From contig JASHUO010000596.1 in NCBI GenBank assembly GCA_030039975.1, positions 1 to 6,901 of the forward strand: 6,901 nt of DNA. Reading direction: 5' to 3'. How positions within the stretch are numbered: the first letter of the stretch is position 1; each line of letters starts with the position of its first letter. Below the pieces are notes generated by a model, which saw only the letters and a program-made list of their open reading frames with translations, was not told where the DNA came from and made no database searches. A program made the translations under genes and the position numbers. Positions 6,048 to 6,901 of the stretch are shown here, one piece after another. This DNA comes from Alphaproteobacteria bacterium. GTDB lineage: Bacteria > Pseudomonadota > Alphaproteobacteria > ATCC43930 > CGMCC-115725.

Positions 6048-6901
6048 GTGTCAGCGCCGCTCTGGCCCGAGGATCCGGAGGCGCTGCGCGCGGCGGCGCT
6101 CGCTTTCGATCTGAAGCGGCTCGAGCAGCGCTTTCTCGACGATCCCTACCCGCTCTACCGCGCGCTCCGCGATCATGATCCGGTCCACAAGATGCCGGAC
6201 GGCTCCTATTTCCTCTCCCGCTACGAGGATTGCGCCGCGGTCTATCGCGATGCTGAAACCTGGAGCTCCGACAAGAAGATCGATTTCCGGCCGAATTTTG
6301 CCGACAGCCTGCTCTTCGAGCACCATACCACGAGCCTCGTCTTCAACGACCCGCCGTATCACACACGGGTGCGCCGGCTGCTGGCGCCGGCCTTCACGCC
6401 ACGGGCGCTGAAGGCGCTGCAGCCGCGGGTCGAAGCGCTGGTCGACCGTCTCCTCGAGGCAATCGCCGCGCGCGGCTGCTTCGATCTCATCGATGATTTC
6501 GCCTCGGCGATTCCGGTGCAGCTCATCGGCGACATGCTCGGCGTGCCGCTGAGCGAGCGCGGGCCGCTGCGCGGCTGGTCGCTCGCGATTCTGGGCGCGC
6601 TCGAGCCGGTGCTGTCGCCGGCACAGCGCGAGCGCGGCATTGCCGCCATCGCCGAGTTCAAGGCCTATCTCACCGATCTCGTCGGCCGCCGCCTGACGGA
6701 GGCGAGCGGCGAAGAAGGCGAGATCCTGTCGCCCTTGATCGGCGCCAGCGATTTCGCGCCGCAAGCGGCCGGCGCCGAGTGCCTGTCGCGGCTGGAGCTC
6801 CTGCACAACTGCATCTTCCTGCTCAATGCCGGCCACGAGACCACCACCAACCTCATCGGCAATGGCATCGATCTGCTGCTTCGCCATCCCGAGGCCTTGG
6901 C
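6048..6901 (+). CDS. Cytochrome P450, 5' portion (cut by window edge)
   Basis: The frame stays open from GTG 6048 to the window end (284 codons plus two bases), so this is the N-terminal two thirds of a roughly 400-residue soluble bacterial P450, a heme monooxygenase. Visible marks are LVFNDPPYHTRVRRLLAPAF (97-116), the C-helix region with His105 and Arg109 for the heme propionates, FTPRAL (116-121), and the I-helix AGHETTT (261-267) with the acid-alcohol pair Glu264-Thr265 used in oxygen activation. The ExxR pair and the heme-cysteine loop lie beyond the window, so functionality cannot be judged. GTG 6048 is the first possible start after the exporter stop at 6033-6035 and lies 12 bases past it; the ribosome binding site is weak (GAGAGCGGG). 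The next ATG, at 6192, would delete the conserved N-terminal part. Its ferredoxin partners are not seen. Likely role: hydroxylating the operon's substrate. Confidence 0.9.
   Translation, partial: MSAPLWPEDPEALRAAALAFDLKRLEQRFLDDPYPLYRALRDHDPVHKMPDGSYFLSRYEDCAAVYRDAETWSSDKKIDFRPNFADSLLFEHHTTSLVFNDPPYHTRVRRLLAPAFTPRALKALQPRVEALVDRLLEAIAARGCFDLIDDFASAIPVQLIGDMLGVPLSERGPLRGWSLAILGALEPVLSPAQRERGIAAIAEFKAYLTDLVGRRLTEASGEEGEILSPLIGASDFAPQAAGAECLSRLELLHNCIFLLNAGHETTTNLIGNGIDLLLRHPEAL

Noticed and set aside
6051..6887. A 278-residue minus-strand open frame at the right end.
   Set aside because: It is the antisense of the P450, whose + strand frame carries clear C-helix and I-helix motifs.

Overview
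The window is 6.9 kb of GC-rich DNA that is almost entirely coding. Seven genes lie head to tail on the + strand with gaps of at most about 60 bases. Strong codon bias, the GC content and the mix of families (LLM flavin monooxygenase, CocE/NonD hydrolase, TetR, GLYR1/HIBADH-type dehydrogenase, SDR, LysE exporter, class I-type bacterial P450) fit a soil or rhizosphere alphaproteobacterium of the Hyphomicrobiales/Rhodospirillales sort. That placement is inference from style, not from a marker gene. There are no RNA genes, insertion sequences, CRISPR arrays or phage genes.

Layout: a 20-bp near-perfect palindrome (23-42) lies just before the ribosome binding site of the first gene, a luciferase-like flavin monooxygenase (54-1154). 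A CocE/NonD-type alpha/beta hydrolase follows (1185-2939). A TetR-family regulator (about 2936-3652) overlaps the hydrolase stop codon and has no normal start codon ahead of its DNA-binding domain. Next come a beta-hydroxyacid-dehydrogenase-type NAD oxidoreductase (3674-4552), a 59-base gap, a classical SDR (4612-5391), a LysE/RhtB-type exporter (5400-6035), and a cytochrome P450 (6048 to the window edge) cut off before its heme-binding cysteine.

How the genes may work together (inference): the set reads as a catabolic or biotransformation operon. One coherent route is hydroxylation by the P450, oxidation of the alcohol by the SDR, oxygen insertion by the FMN-type monooxygenase (some LLM enzymes are type II Baeyer-Villiger monooxygenases), ester or lactone cleavage by the CocE-like hydrolase, and oxidation of the hydroxy acid by the HIBADH-like enzyme. 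The TetR protein would sense a substrate or intermediate, with the 20-bp palindrome as its probable operator, and the LysE-type protein would export a product or toxic intermediate. The substrate cannot be read from the sequence. No flavin reductase, ferredoxin or ferredoxin reductase is in the window; if needed they lie outside it.

The points most worth a second look are the palindrome as a candidate operator, the missing canonical start of the TetR gene (AUA with a well-placed Shine-Dalgarno, or a sequence error), and the CocE-like hydrolase lacking the catalytic Asp at its usual Trp-x-Asp position.
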